Source of the DNA: Okeanomitos corallinicola TIOX110
Lineage (GTDB): Bacteria; Cyanobacteriota; Cyanobacteriia; Cyanobacteriales; Nostocaceae
Direction: 5' to 3'
Length of the DNA stretch: 64,000 nt
Assembly (NCBI RefSeq): GCF_038050375.1
Contig: NZ_CP150886.1
Coordinates: 992,001 to 1,056,000 of the forward strand
The notes beneath the pieces were generated by a model. That model saw nothing but the letters and a program-made list of their open reading frames with translations, had not been told where the DNA came from and ran no database searches. This document shows positions 24,451 to 34,213 of the stretch, in pieces (within the stretch, counting starts at the first letter, position 1; each line of letters begins with the position of its first letter). The translations under genes and the position numbers were made by a program.

Positions 24451-25317
24451 TTACATTATTTTCATACTCAAATCTAACCATTTTGATTGGGTAATCGGCG
24501 CACTACTAGAAATATAATCAACTCCTGTTTCTGCAACTGCATGAATGGTTTCTAGGGTGATATTTCCTGATGCTTCAATTTTAATACGATTGTTATATTG
24601 ACGAATTAATTTGACTGCTTCAGTCATTGTTGTTAAAGGCATATTGTCTAACATAATAATGTCGGCTTGATATTTTAAAGCTTCTTTCACCTGTTCTAAA
24701 TTTTCCGTTTCTACTTCAATAGTTAGAGGATAGGGAATTTGAGAACGCACAAGGGAAATAGCTTCACCAATACTACCAGCAGCAGTAATGTGATTATCTT
24801 TAATCATGACTGCATCATCTAAACCCATGCGATGATTAATTGCTCTACCTACAGCAGTAGCATATTTTTCCAAGATTCTTAAACCTGGTGTCGTTTTACG
24901 AGTGTCTACAAACTTTGTTGGTAAATCTGCGATTTTTTCTACATATTGATTAGTTAGGGTGGCAATTCCACTTAACCGCATTGCCAAATTTAAGGCTACC
25001 CTTTCCCCCATTAATAGCGCATCTAGTGAACCATGAATTTCTGCTATTACTTCTCCTGGTTCACATTTTGTCCCTTCAGAAATTATTGGTACAAAGCTGA
25101 CTTGATCATTTAATAATTGAAATACTCTAGCTGCTACAGGTAAACCAGCAATTATTCCTGGTGCTTTTGCTACCCATTTTGCTTGTCCTGTTTTTGTGTT
25201 TGGGGATAAAAGAGATTGAGTAGTGCGATCGCCTCTACCAATATCTTCCATTAACCAACTTTGTAAAAATTGATCTAACACCAAAAACGGTGGTAGTACA
25301 CCTATAAAATTATTCAT
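24451..25317 (-). CDS. nadC: Nicotinate-nucleotide pyrophosphorylase (quinolinate phosphoribosyltransferase)
   Basis: 288 residues from the ATG at 25317, which has a GAGGT ribosome binding site; a longer frame to 25443 adds an unlike leader and would overlap the divergent hydrolase gene. Recognisable blocks are LMEDIGRGDRTTQSL, VALNLAMRLSGIATLT, the substrate-binding FVDTRKTTPGLRILEKYA, HRMGLDDAVMIKDNH, and IEVETENLEQV with IMLDNMPL and IEASGNITLETI. NadC converts quinolinate and PRPP to nicotinate mononucleotide in NAD synthesis. Confidence 0.96.
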   Translation of the reverse strand: MNNFIGVLPPFLVLDQFLQSWLMEDIGRGDRTTQSLLSPNTKTGQAKWVAKAPGIIAGLPVAARVFQLLNDQVSFVPIISEGTKCEPGEVIAEIHGSLDALLMGERVALNLAMRLSGIATLTNQYVEKIADLPTKFVDTRKTTPGLRILEKYATAVGRAINHRMGLDDAVMIKDNHITAAGSIGEAISLVRSQIPYPLTIEVETENLEQVKEALKYQADIIMLDNMPLTTMTEAVKLIRQYNNRIKIEASGNITLETIHAVAETGVDYISSSAPITQSKWLDLSMKIM

Positions 25318-25433
25318 TTGATTTTTACCTCTTGACTTGATCCAATTGTTCCATAAATTGTTTCCAGTCTGGCGATCGCTAACAATGTGCAAAAAGTGAG
25401 TTAAAATCCCTTCTGTTGAGACGTAATCAAAAA

Positions 25434-27071
25434 ATGTTGACAAGAAACAGCTGGAAAACAGCCAAATTACTCGCAGGTGTCATCAGTACCATTGCAGTTA
25501 CCCCAGTTTTAGGATTAAACTCCGCTGCAAAAGCAGCAGAACAAGTAATTCTCCGTTATGGACCCCTAGAAGAAACAGCTTCCCTGACAGATTTAAAAAA
25601 AACAGTAGATAATGGTAAATTTCCTGATAGTATAGGCACTTTCACCAAAAGATTAACTGAACAACAAAATAATTTTTTAGTGCGGGGATTAAAAGCGAGA
25701 ATACCCCTCAATGTTGTTACTCTCAATCGCTTACTGAATACCCAACTTGGTCAGACAGTTCTGAGCGATATCGCTACGGCTTTAGATCGCAAAGATGACG
25801 CAGGAGTGCAAGCAGTGAGAGCAGGTTTAATTTTAGCCGCAAACTCACCAGAAGGTTTATCTATACTCAGTTTTATTTCTGCCTATCCTAGCCAAAACTT
25901 AAAAATTAATGTCCCACAAGCTTTGACTGTGGGTAGAACTTTGAATATGGGTTTTTGGCGGACTCAGCAATTTATGCTGGCCATGACTCCCCGTCTTGAT
26001 CCTCGCAAAATTAAAATCAATCGCTCTTTTGATCCGACCAAATCAGGAAATAACCAAGTCCAAATAATCAACTTAAACTTAAATGATGAAAAACGGCAAC
26101 GTAATATTCCCGTTGATATTTATTGGTCAAATTCTGCCAATACAAAAAAACCTGTAATTGTCTTTTCCCATGGTTATGGTTCAGTGCGGACTGATTTAAA
26201 ATACCTGGCTGAACATCTGACTTCTCATGGTTATGTGGTTGCAGCTTTAGAACATCCTGGTAGTAATTTTACAGCTAATCAAAATAAAGGTTCTTTCCAA
26301 GCTCAAGAATTTGTTGACCGTCCCCAAGATGTGAGTTTTGTAATTGATGAATTAGCAAAAATCAACCAAGCAACTGATAATCCATTACAAGGAAAATTAG
26401 CGACTAATAATGTAATGGTTGTGGGTTATTCCTTTGGTGGTACTACAGCTTTAGCATTAGCTGGTGGAGAATTTCAAACATCTAGTCTGCGAGAAAGTTG
26501 TGAACAAAATATAGATAAATTAAACTTGGTACAAGGGTTCATGTGTCAGGCTAAGGACTTACCTGAAAATAGTTACCAACTTCGAGATGAGAGAGTTAAA
26601 AAGATAGTAGCTTTAACTCCTGCAACCTCATTTCTGTTTGGGGAAACAGGTTTATCTAAAGTGCAAGTACCAACTTTAATTTTGACTGGTTCAACGGATA
26701 GTATCACCCCTACTTTAAGTGAACATATTCCTAGTTTTGCCAAAATTCCCTCTCCTAAATGGTTAGCTGCTGCGGTTGGTGCTACTCATTTAAGTGTGAT
26801 AGATCCTAGTTTGACTGATGGTAAACCAGGAGAACCGAAATTATCTTTTTCTAATCGGGAAGTTTTCGGTGACAAAGCTGTGGATGTTCGCAATTACATC
26901 AAAGCTGTTACTTTAGCAATGGCCGCACAATCAACCTCGGAAGCTGATCAATATGCAGCGTTTTTGACTCCTGGTTATGCTCAAGTTGCATCAACTCGAT
27001 TATTTCCATTTCGTCTTTTAACTGATCTTCCTCCCGGTGCGGGTTTAATGCCAAAAAATCAGCAACAGTAA
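25434..27071 (+). CDS. Secreted alpha/beta hydrolase with N-terminal DUF1400
   Basis: About 545 residues from the ATG at 25434 (a TTG at 25416 is in frame). The signal peptide covers about 1-35, ending near SAAKAAEQ. The DUF1400 domain follows (about 35-150, VILRYGPLEETASLTDLKK). The hydrolase has the oxyanion region IVFSHGYGSVRTD, the nucleophile elbow GYSFGGTTAL, a later Asp in LTGSTDSITPT and the His in GATHLSVID. This domain order is typical of a cyanobacterial dienelactone-hydrolase-like family of unknown substrate. It is divergent from nadC with a 116-bp shared promoter gap. Confidence 0.9.
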   Translation: MLTRNSWKTAKLLAGVISTIAVTPVLGLNSAAKAAEQVILRYGPLEETASLTDLKKTVDNGKFPDSIGTFTKRLTEQQNNFLVRGLKARIPLNVVTLNRLLNTQLGQTVLSDIATALDRKDDAGVQAVRAGLILAANSPEGLSILSFISAYPSQNLKINVPQALTVGRTLNMGFWRTQQFMLAMTPRLDPRKIKINRSFDPTKSGNNQVQIINLNLNDEKRQRNIPVDIYWSNSANTKKPVIVFSHGYGSVRTDLKYLAEHLTSHGYVVAALEHPGSNFTANQNKGSFQAQEFVDRPQDVSFVIDELAKINQATDNPLQGKLATNNVMVVGYSFGGTTALALAGGEFQTSSLRESCEQNIDKLNLVQGFMCQAKDLPENSYQLRDERVKKIVALTPATSFLFGETGLSKVQVPTLILTGSTDSITPTLSEHIPSFAKIPSPKWLAAAVGATHLSVIDPSLTDGKPGEPKLSFSNREVFGDKAVDVRNYIKAVTLAMAAQSTSEADQYAAFLTPGYAQVASTRLFPFRLLTDLPPGAGLMPKNQQQ

Positions 27072-27090
27072 GGAACTAATAACTACTGAC

Positions 27091-27124
27091 TAAAAAACAA
27101 AAAAGGCTTGGAAAGAACCAAGCC
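27091..27124 (-). terminator. Rho-independent terminator
   Basis: GGCTTGG (27105-27111) pairs perfectly with CCAAGCC (27118-27124) over a 6-nt loop. Read on the minus strand it is followed by a run of Ts (27104 down to about 27092). It would end transcripts from the cbiQ-like/der genes, although it lies about 160 bp beyond the cbiQ-like stop. On the plus strand it also follows the hydrolase, without a T-run. Confidence 0.75.
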
Positions 27125-27282
27125 CAGACTTCACTCAGGGTAAAATATGTTCAAGTATACAAAGTATAAGTATTTTAAACATCTTCCTAAAGGAATAATC
27201 TTAATCTAACTCAGTATGATCACTAAAACAATATGCTACCTTTGAAAATTTTAGATTTTGCCAGCTTAATTTAAGAAATATC

Positions 27283-28218
27283 CTAAGAAATATCCGTGCC
27301 AAAAGCTATCCTTAATCCCCAAAATACAATTAAAATCCCAATCGCTAACCAATCACCTATTCTTAATTTTAACTCTTGCCATTTAACTCGATGTTCGTTA
27401 GGACTGGTAAAACCTCTAACCACCATTGCATTTGCCATTTGTTCGGATCTCAATAGCAGATTTTCTAACAATCTTTCAATCACAATTAACCAAACTTTTG
27501 CACCTCCTTTTAATCCCAACTTTTTCCAGTTAATTGCTCTAGTCATGACAGAACGAATCAGGTTTTGAATTTCTTCTAAAACAAGGGGAATAAACCGCAA
27601 AGATAATGTTAAAGTTAACATCAATTCTGTCACTGGAATTTTAAATCTTCTCAACGGCTGCATTAAGCTTTCCATCCCAGAAGTAATTTCTTCTGGTGCA
27701 GTGGTTAATAAATATAAATTAGTGCTGTAAATTAAGGTGAAAACGATGGTACTTAAACTAATTGCTAAATCTACGGAACGACGATTTACTCTAATCGGAC
27801 CTTCATGAAATAGCACATACTTATATTTTTTATTACTGTCTACTATTTTGGGAGCGGATTTAGTTTTCTGTTCTTTGTCTGTTGTTAAAGGTTTTAATAC
27901 CTGTTCATTAGCTGGTAATCTAGGACTATAACTAATACCTAGTCCATCGGGGCTAATAGAACCGATTGCTAATACCATAAATGATAGCACTAACAGCCAG
28001 CCCATTTGCTGCCGCCACACTCTCAGGGGAATTCTGGCAAATAGGGTAATGACAATCAAAATTACCACTAAAAATATCCGCCAATAGTTGTTAGCAACTA
28101 CATAGCTGGTAAGGAAACTCAATAACCAAATTAATTTAACTCTGGGGTCTAATTTGTGTAGCCAGGTTTCTGGTTGTTCTAAGTATAAGCCAAGGGGGAG
28201 CGATCGCAATAAGTCCAT
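27283..28218 (-). CDS. ECF transporter T component (CbiQ-like)
   Basis: 311 residues. It contains the N-terminal LDPRVKLIWLLSFLTSYVVAN motif of EcfT/CbiQ, several hydrophobic helices, and the cytosolic coupling region with LRRFKIPVTELMLTLTLSLR, followed by the two A-R-G-like motifs near AMVVRGF. A polar insertion with QVLKPLTTDKEQKTKSAPK separates helices. T components couple the ATPases to a substrate-binding S component for vitamins or metals; neither partner is in the window, so the substrate is unknown. It is 73 bp downstream of der. Confidence 0.87.
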   Translation of the reverse strand: MDLLRSLPLGLYLEQPETWLHKLDPRVKLIWLLSFLTSYVVANNYWRIFLVVILIVITLFARIPLRVWRQQMGWLLVLSFMVLAIGSISPDGLGISYSPRLPANEQVLKPLTTDKEQKTKSAPKIVDSNKKYKYVLFHEGPIRVNRRSVDLAISLSTIVFTLIYSTNLYLLTTAPEEITSGMESLMQPLRRFKIPVTELMLTLTLSLRFIPLVLEEIQNLIRSVMTRAINWKKLGLKGGAKVWLIVIERLLENLLLRSEQMANAMVVRGFTSPNEHRVKWQELKLRIGDWLAIGILIVFWGLRIAFGTDIS

Positions 28219-28221
28219 ATT

Positions 28222-28285
28222 TTAGTGATTAGTCATTGGTCATTAGTCATTAGTCATTGCTAAGAATGACCAAGTGACTAAAAAC
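28222..28285. repeat. Tandem heptamers between der and the cbiQ-like gene
   Basis: Units of the form GTCATTA/GTCATTG repeat about four to five times from about 28227 to 28258, then a diverged continuation follows. It is another short tandem repeat of the STRR type within an operon gap. Confidence 0.75.
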
Positions 28286-28290
28286 TACTA

Positions 28291-29652
28291 TTACACGCGA
28301 GTTGCTCGGTTGACACTACCTACTTCCATATCCCGAACTTTCTTACTCCGCCATAGTATGCGAATTGGTGTACCATCAAACCCCAATTGTTTGCGGAATT
28401 GTCTTTCTATATAGCGACGATAGTTATCATTGAAGCGTTTTGCTTCATTCACAAATAAGGCAAATGTCGGTGGTTGGCTACTTACCTGTGTACCATAGTA
28501 AATTTTACCTTGACGGCCGCCTCTTGTGGTTGGGGGAGAATGCCAGCTAACTGCATCAGTGAGAACTTCATTAACTACGGATGTAGTAACACGGCGTTTG
28601 TGAGATTCAGCGGCTTTATCTACTAATTCTAAGATTTTAGTTACTCTTTGTCCTGTTACTGCACTGACAAAAATGGTACTTGCCCATTCTGTAAAGTGTA
28701 ACCTCGCTTCTAAACTCTTTTCATAGTCATAAATGGTGTAGGAGTCTTTTTCTACTGCATCCCATTTATTGACTACAATTACACAAGCGCGACCTTCATC
28801 AATAATGCGACCGGCTAATTTTTGGTCTTGTTCGGTGACTCCATCTAAAGCATCCAAAACCAATAAAACCACGTCAGCACGACGAATGGCTTTAAAAGCG
28901 CGGTTAATGCTGAAAAATTCGGTTCCGTATTCGATATGTTTCTTTTTTCTAATCCCGGCCGTATCAATTAAGCGGTAGGTTTGCCCTTCATGCTCAATTA
29001 CTGTATCAATTGTGTCGCGGGTAGTTCCAGAAATAGGGCTAACTATTGCCCGCTCTTCGCCGACAAAAGAATTTAAAAGACTTGATTTACCAACATTGGG
29101 ACGACCAATAATCGCAATTTTTATTTCCGTATTTTCTTCTGTTTCTACGACTTCGGGAATGTGTTTAATTAACTCATCTAATAAATCTCCCGTACCGCTA
29201 CCATGAATGGCGGAAATGGGGTAAGGTTCACCTAGTCCTAATTCCCAAAATTCACTGGCTTGGATGATGCCGTGGTCTGGTGATTCGCATTTGTTGACAG
29301 CTAATAACACTGGTACTGGTTGTTGACGCAACCATGAGGCTACTTCTTCATCAGCGGGATTTGGCCCTGTTTGACCATCAACTACAAAAATAGCTGCACA
29401 GGCTTCTGCAAGTGCCACCATTGCCTGTTGACGAATCAAAGGCAGAAATTCGGTATCATCGTTAAATACTAAGCCGCCAGTGTCAACTACTACAAATTCT
29501 TTATCGCTCCAAAATGCTGGGCGGTAAGTGCGATCGCGTGTTACACCTGGTTCATCATGGACTATCGCTGTTTGATCGCCGGCTAAACGATTTACAAAGG
29601 TTGATTTCCCCACGTTGGGGCGGCCGATAATTGCAACAATTGGCAATGCCAT
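28291..29652 (-). CDS. der: Ribosome-assembly GTPase Der (EngA)
   Basis: 453 residues from the ATG at 29652 ([19 protein letters not shown]); an upstream extension to 29721 is rejected. Two consecutive GTPase domains are visible: the first with [14 protein letters not shown] and NKCE; the second with [19 protein letters not shown] and NKWD. A C-terminal KH-like domain ends VNRATRV. Der is needed for 50S ribosomal subunit maturation. The double-Era architecture is diagnostic. Confidence 0.98.
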   Translation of the reverse strand: MALPIVAIIGRPNVGKSTFVNRLAGDQTAIVHDEPGVTRDRTYRPAFWSDKEFVVVDTGGLVFNDDTEFLPLIRQQAMVALAEACAAIFVVDGQTGPNPADEEVASWLRQQPVPVLLAVNKCESPDHGIIQASEFWELGLGEPYPISAIHGSGTGDLLDELIKHIPEVVETEENTEIKIAIIGRPNVGKSSLLNSFVGEERAIVSPISGTTRDTIDTVIEHEGQTYRLIDTAGIRKKKHIEYGTEFFSINRAFKAIRRADVVLLVLDALDGVTEQDQKLAGRIIDEGRACVIVVNKWDAVEKDSYTIYDYEKSLEARLHFTEWASTIFVSAVTGQRVTKILELVDKAAESHKRRVTTSVVNEVLTDAVSWHSPPTTRGGRQGKIYYGTQVSSQPPTFALFVNEAKRFNDNYRRYIERQFRKQLGFDGTPIRILWRSKKVRDMEVGSVNRATRV

Positions 29653-30127
29653 AAACTTAAATTCTTTTGTGCTGAGTGTGTAGATGTGCTGAGTTTTATC
29701 TCTACGTTCTTCACCCAGCACGGTTTTAGAGAACTATTAATCTTATCATATTTTTTTGATTATAGATCAATATTTTCTGCATCAATCATTAATCTGTCCA
29801 ACCTAATTCCTGTTTACACTGCCGAAAACTATATTCTACCCATGTTCTTAATCCATAGAGTTTTCCTAACATTTTCTTATTATCTGGGAAATTATTCCCA
29901 AGTGTAAATACTTGAAGCATTCATAATTTTTTACTTCTTTAAACAGGTCTAATGTATTTATTAACTATTATTTTCTAATATTCAGATTTTAGACAGTTTC
30001 AGTCTAAGTGCGGATTTAGTTTTTCTTTATTTATCTCTTTATTTATGTATTATCTGCTTTCACAAGCCAGGGATCTTATAACTTGAGATAAAATAGAGAT
30101 TGTTGTTATTTTCTATATTTAGTTAAA
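29653..30127. other. Intergenic region upstream of der and the TPR gene
   Basis: 475 bp of AT-rich DNA between divergent genes. A 73-codon open frame on the plus strand has no protein-like pattern and is not called. Promoters for der (minus) and the TPR protein (plus) must lie here. An inverted repeat TGGGAA...TTCCCA is near 29886-29900. Nothing else was recognised. Confidence 0.4.
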
Positions 30128-31954
30128 GTGTCTGAATCTCTACAAGATAAATACCTAGCATTAATTGATGAAATAGTCGAAACCACTCTGAAAGGGAAAA
30201 TTAGCTCTGTGGAGCAGGTATATCAAATGTTACTCAAAAGTATTTCTTCCGGTACTGGGGAAATATTTGAGTTAGCTTTGAGCGATCGCTTAAACCCCCT
30301 GCAAACCCAAGTAGACAGCGAAAGCGACGAACTCAAAAAAGCCAAAGCTACCCGCAGTTTAAGAGCCATCAAAACCATCCAAACCCAATACAAACGCTGG
30401 CAAGAAACTAACAAAGCTACAGAAGTCATAGCCTCAGCAGTCCGAGAAATTACCATCGCCAGTAACGAAGAGCGTTTAGCAGTATTCCTGCGTTATATAG
30501 ATCCTAATCAAAAACATCCCCTCAATTTATCCCAACTCCAACAACTAGCCAAAGGTTTACAACAATTCGCCGCAGCTAACGCAGATTTAACGCAGATATC
30601 TATAGGTATCACCCAGGGAATTACATCTTGGCAACATCTCCAAGAAAACCTCCTCAGTTGGATGTATGAACAAAAAAGTTCTCTCGGTTTTGGTGGAGTA
30701 CCCGGAGAAAGTGGCCCTTGGGCAAGTTGGGCAAAATTAGTTAAAAGCGAAATCCCCACAGCATTTTTTCAGACTTTAGCTAAAGAAGAATCAATCATTG
30801 AATTTATCCAAACACGAGAAAATCTGATTTTAAAAGATTGGGTAGAATTAACAATAGTTTTACAGTTTTTACAACGGGGTTTAATTACTTGGTTTGATCA
30901 ACAAGCTTACGATATTCAAGCAGGGCCTAAATTATCAATTTCCACATTTTTAACCTTTGCAGTTATTTGGAGTCAATTAGCAAACGGCTTACAAACTCAA
31001 GCAGAAACATTTAGTAATTCTGCTTCCCAAATAATGCTACAAATTCTGCGAACCTTTGCCCAACGTCCTTATTTTCCCATGTATGGGGGAATTTTTGCTT
31101 CTTTTTCTGGTGGTTATTTAAAAGATGCACTAGATTATTTAGATGCACCTTTAAGTTCTGCGGCAGGAACACAGGAAAAAGCTCGAATTTTAACGTTATT
31201 GGGTTATTCTCAACGAGCTTTAGGAAGATATGATCGTTCCATTAATTTCCATCAACAAGCTTTAGAAATTTTGATTCATACTGAAGATAGAGCTTGCGAA
31301 ATTGCTAATCTCAATCATCTTAGTCGTACCTATGTAAAAGCAGAAGATTATGGTGAGGCAATTAATTATAGTCAAAGGGCATTAATATTAAGTAGACAAG
31401 CGGGAGACAAAACTGGAGAAACTAACGCACTGGTAAATTTAGGTTACTCTGAAGTCATGCAAGCACAGCAGTTAGAAACTATGGAAACAGAAGTTTATGA
31501 AACTGCAATTAATTATTTAGAACAAGGTTTAAAATTAGCTGAAAAATTAGGTGATATTCAAACTCAATCTTTATGTTTTAGTAGTTTGGGTATTGCTTAT
31601 CTAGTGACTTCGCAGTATGAGAATGCAATTAAATATTTAGAGTTTGGTTTTAAAACAGCCCAAGTTTCTGGAGATTTATATACTCAAGGTAGAAATTTAG
31701 CCTATTTAGCAGAGGCTTATTATCAGTTACAAAATTTTGAAAAGTCTGTTTATACAGGCAGTTTGGGAATGTATTTGTTAGAGCAAATTTCCTCTGAAGA
31801 ATGGCGACAACCAGCAGGTTTACTAACAATTTTAAGGGGACAAGTTGGAGCAGATAAATTTCAAGTTTTGCTACAACAAAACCGCCCTAAAATGATTTCT
31901 ATCATCGGCGTAGATGGTTATGATTATATCCCCGAATTATTAGAAAGTTATTAG
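30128..31954 (+). CDS. Tetratricopeptide-repeat protein
   Basis: 608 residues from a GTG start. The first 330 or so residues are helical and of a cyanobacterial family I do not recognise by name (GFGGVPGESGPWASWAKLV, PYFPMYGGIFASFSGGYLKD). From about 345 to 570 there are five or six TPR units (for example ALGRYDRSINFHQQALEI, DYGEAINYSQRALILSRQ, QYENAIKYLEFGFKTA). The protein is probably cytosolic and acts as a protein-protein adaptor. There is no signal peptide and no catalytic domain. Confidence 0.82.
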   Translation: MSESLQDKYLALIDEIVETTLKGKISSVEQVYQMLLKSISSGTGEIFELALSDRLNPLQTQVDSESDELKKAKATRSLRAIKTIQTQYKRWQETNKATEVIASAVREITIASNEERLAVFLRYIDPNQKHPLNLSQLQQLAKGLQQFAAANADLTQISIGITQGITSWQHLQENLLSWMYEQKSSLGFGGVPGESGPWASWAKLVKSEIPTAFFQTLAKEESIIEFIQTRENLILKDWVELTIVLQFLQRGLITWFDQQAYDIQAGPKLSISTFLTFAVIWSQLANGLQTQAETFSNSASQIMLQILRTFAQRPYFPMYGGIFASFSGGYLKDALDYLDAPLSSAAGTQEKARILTLLGYSQRALGRYDRSINFHQQALEILIHTEDRACEIANLNHLSRTYVKAEDYGEAINYSQRALILSRQAGDKTGETNALVNLGYSEVMQAQQLETMETEVYETAINYLEQGLKLAEKLGDIQTQSLCFSSLGIAYLVTSQYENAIKYLEFGFKTAQVSGDLYTQGRNLAYLAEAYYQLQNFEKSVYTGSLGMYLLEQISSEEWRQPAGLLTILRGQVGADKFQVLLQQNRPKMISIIGVDGYDYIPELLESY

Positions 31955-31965
31955 GAATTTACCCA

Positions 31966-32853
31966 TTACCTATTACTCATTACCTTTTTCAATAATTGAG
32001 GAATTTGGGGGAGATGTTCGGCTATGGGAACTCCTGCTGCTTTGAAAGCTGTTAATTTGCTTTTTGTTGAGCCAAAATTAGGATCGCGTTTGACAACAGT
32101 TGCGACATTTCCTTTCTGATGCCAATATTTACTTGCTGGTGCGTGTTTACCGGCAATATAAGCAATGACTGGTTTATCTATTGCTTCTGCTATGTATTGT
32201 GCGGCAATTTCTTCACCTTCTCCCCCTGGTTGGCCAACTAACACGATCGCTTCTGTGGTTTCATCTTCATCCAGAATTTGTAACCATTGGGGAAAGGAAG
32301 AACCAACGATCGCATCACTACCAATGCTGACACTAATTGACTGACCCAAACCAGCTTTGGTTAATTCCCAAGCTACCTCATAGGTAAGGGTACTACTGCG
32401 ACTGACAATTCCCACAGAACCGGGGGTATAAAATTCACTGGGTTGAGTTCCTAAGAGGATTTTACCAGGCACAATAATTCCGGGACTATTGGGACCGACT
32501 ACCAAAATTTCATGGGTTTCTGTTTTGCGGAGTAAAGTCACCATGTCTAAGGGTGGTACACCAGCAGAAATAATGATTATTTGTCGGATATTAGAGGCGA
32601 TCGCTTCTAAAGCTGCATCTAATACTTGATAAGGATGGACACAAATAATTGTTGTATCAATTTGCCCAAATTTTAAAATTACTTCTTCTACTAAATCAAA
32701 TACTGGCAAATCATATTTATATTTTCCACCAGAACCAGGTGCAACACCAGCTACTAAATTAGTACCATAAGCTTTCATTTGAGCAATATGAGTTGCTGAT
32801 ATGAATTCACCGAAACCCTGAATTAAAACTTTACTGTCTGATTTTAAGTTCAT
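31966..32853 (-). CDS. sucD: Succinyl-CoA ligase alpha-subunit-like protein (divergent)
   Basis: 295 residues with the SucD fold: an N-terminal CoA-binding Rossmann region (LIQGFGEFISATHIAQMKAY), VVGPNSPGIIVPG, VGIVSRSSTLTYEV and a C-terminal GKHAPASKYWHQKG that carries the position of the phosphohistidine. Two conserved places are altered. The GxQGxxH-type CoA loop reads GEFISATH, and the GE(I)GG motif whose Glu holds the phospho-His reads VGQPGG. It pairs with the beta-like gene 100 bp upstream. Whether it still makes succinyl-CoA is uncertain; a related CoA ligase activity is possible. Confidence 0.75.
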   Translation of the reverse strand: MNLKSDSKVLIQGFGEFISATHIAQMKAYGTNLVAGVAPGSGGKYKYDLPVFDLVEEVILKFGQIDTTIICVHPYQVLDAALEAIASNIRQIIIISAGVPPLDMVTLLRKTETHEILVVGPNSPGIIVPGKILLGTQPSEFYTPGSVGIVSRSSTLTYEVAWELTKAGLGQSISVSIGSDAIVGSSFPQWLQILDEDETTEAIVLVGQPGGEGEEIAAQYIAEAIDKPVIAYIAGKHAPASKYWHQKGNVATVVKRDPNFGSTKSKLTAFKAAGVPIAEHLPQIPQLLKKVMSNR

Positions 32854-32953
32854 ACAAGTTGTTATTTTTTAATTGTCATAGGACATTTATAGACGATCAA
32901 GCCCAGATACTAAAAGACCTTTAAAACTCTCACCTATCAGCTGCTCTATCTTT

Positions 32954-34213
32954 TTACTTTCTGCCTTTTGTCTTCTGCTTTTTATCTTCTAGTTTTGACT
33001 TTTCTATTTTTTGTAACTTAGCCAGATCCACTGCTAATTTGACTGCCTCATCTAAATTTTCTACTACTATCGGTTGTTCATTTTCATCTGCTAGTGTCGC
33101 TAAATATTTTCTAGCATCATCAAAATCAACACCAGCTAAACGAATAACTAATTTGGGTAATTTGTTAGTTTTTGGTTTACTGCCATTAGATAAATAAGAT
33201 GTTAGTTCTTGTGGATCTATTTGGATAAAATTGGCAATAACCTCTGACATTTGCGTAACATCAGGAATAGTCCCCAAAAAATTAATCAGAATTACTTTAA
33301 TAGTGTTGTCCGCAGCCAGAATTTTTAGCCCTTTTTCTAGGCGATCGCAAAAAGTTGTAGGTTTCGTATCCGTTAAAAAAGAATGTCTTAAATTTAATGA
33401 CATACCAGGTTTACCACCAGCATTAAAAACCGCATCTAAGGTTGTTAACACTGAACCCGTACCATTAGCTAATATTCCTATTTCACCTTGAATTTCTGCC
33501 CCATCCCAATCATCGAAAATGCCATTCACTTTGCTATTTTTATGACGACCTATCATTTTCGCCGCCATTTCTGCTATTTCTGGATGTCTATTAATTGCCC
33601 TTTCATTGACTCTGACTTTACCATTTAAAACCATCACTTGGCCAGACCCATTCACAGCTAAAGGATTTATTTCCACTAAGTCTAAATCTTTCTGAATAAA
33701 TAACTCATACATTTTTTCCACTATGTCGCTTACCGACTGCATTAACGCCCCCTGTAAGCCCATTTTTAAGGTCAATCTTCTGGCGTAAAATGATGAAAAC
33801 TCCTGTTCTACAACCACATACTGCATTTTTTCCCCTGGAGATTCCCAATCAATATTTGCTTCTTTACAACCTAACAAGACTGGACGACATAATGCAGTAT
33901 CTAAAACTATAGCTAAATAGAATTCCTTCTGAGCGTCATATTTGGACTCTGCCAGTAAAACTTCGGGAAATTCCCCCAAAATGGGCAAATTAAAGATATT
34001 CTGAGCAGTGGCGATCGCATCAATGGTAGTCTCTACAATTCTCACTCCTCCAGCTTTTACCCTGTCATCTGCGTGTACCTGTGATTTGAGGACAAGGGGA
34101 TAATTTATGTTTAAGCGTTTTAAGTCCGTAGGATGGTCAATTCTTTGAGATGGTAAAACAGGAATTCCCATCTGATCAAACCATTCTTTAACTTGGTACT
34201 CCAATAAATCCAT
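32954..34213 (-). CDS. sucC: Succinyl-CoA ligase beta-subunit-like protein (divergent)
   Basis: 419 residues. The ATP-grasp part begins MDLLEYQVKEWFDQMGIPV and contains KSQVHADDRVKAGGV, KEFYLAIVLD and LDLVEINPLAVN. The C-terminal ligase/flavodoxin-like part keeps EIGILANGTGSVLTTLD, but the glycine-rich phosphate loop (usually FLDVGGGA) reads SLNLRHSF and the usual NIFGGI reads NFLGTI. A Lys-rich tail (KSKLEDKKQKTKGRK) ends the protein. It precedes the alpha-like gene on the same strand and is probably co-expressed with it. Confidence 0.75.
   Translation of the reverse strand: MDLLEYQVKEWFDQMGIPVLPSQRIDHPTDLKRLNINYPLVLKSQVHADDRVKAGGVRIVETTIDAIATAQNIFNLPILGEFPEVLLAESKYDAQKEFYLAIVLDTALCRPVLLGCKEANIDWESPGEKMQYVVVEQEFSSFYARRLTLKMGLQGALMQSVSDIVEKMYELFIQKDLDLVEINPLAVNGSGQVMVLNGKVRVNERAINRHPEIAEMAAKMIGRHKNSKVNGIFDDWDGAEIQGEIGILANGTGSVLTTLDAVFNAGGKPGMSLNLRHSFLTDTKPTTFCDRLEKGLKILAADNTIKVILINFLGTIPDVTQMSEVIANFIQIDPQELTSYLSNGSKPKTNKLPKLVIRLAGVDFDDARKYLATLADENEQPIVVENLDEAVKLAVDLAKLQKIEKSKLEDKKQKTKGRK

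Noticed and set aside
29686-29907. 73-codon plus-strand frame upstream of the TPR gene
   Set aside because: Overlaps the 5' side of der, has no family pattern and fits chance AT-rich coding.
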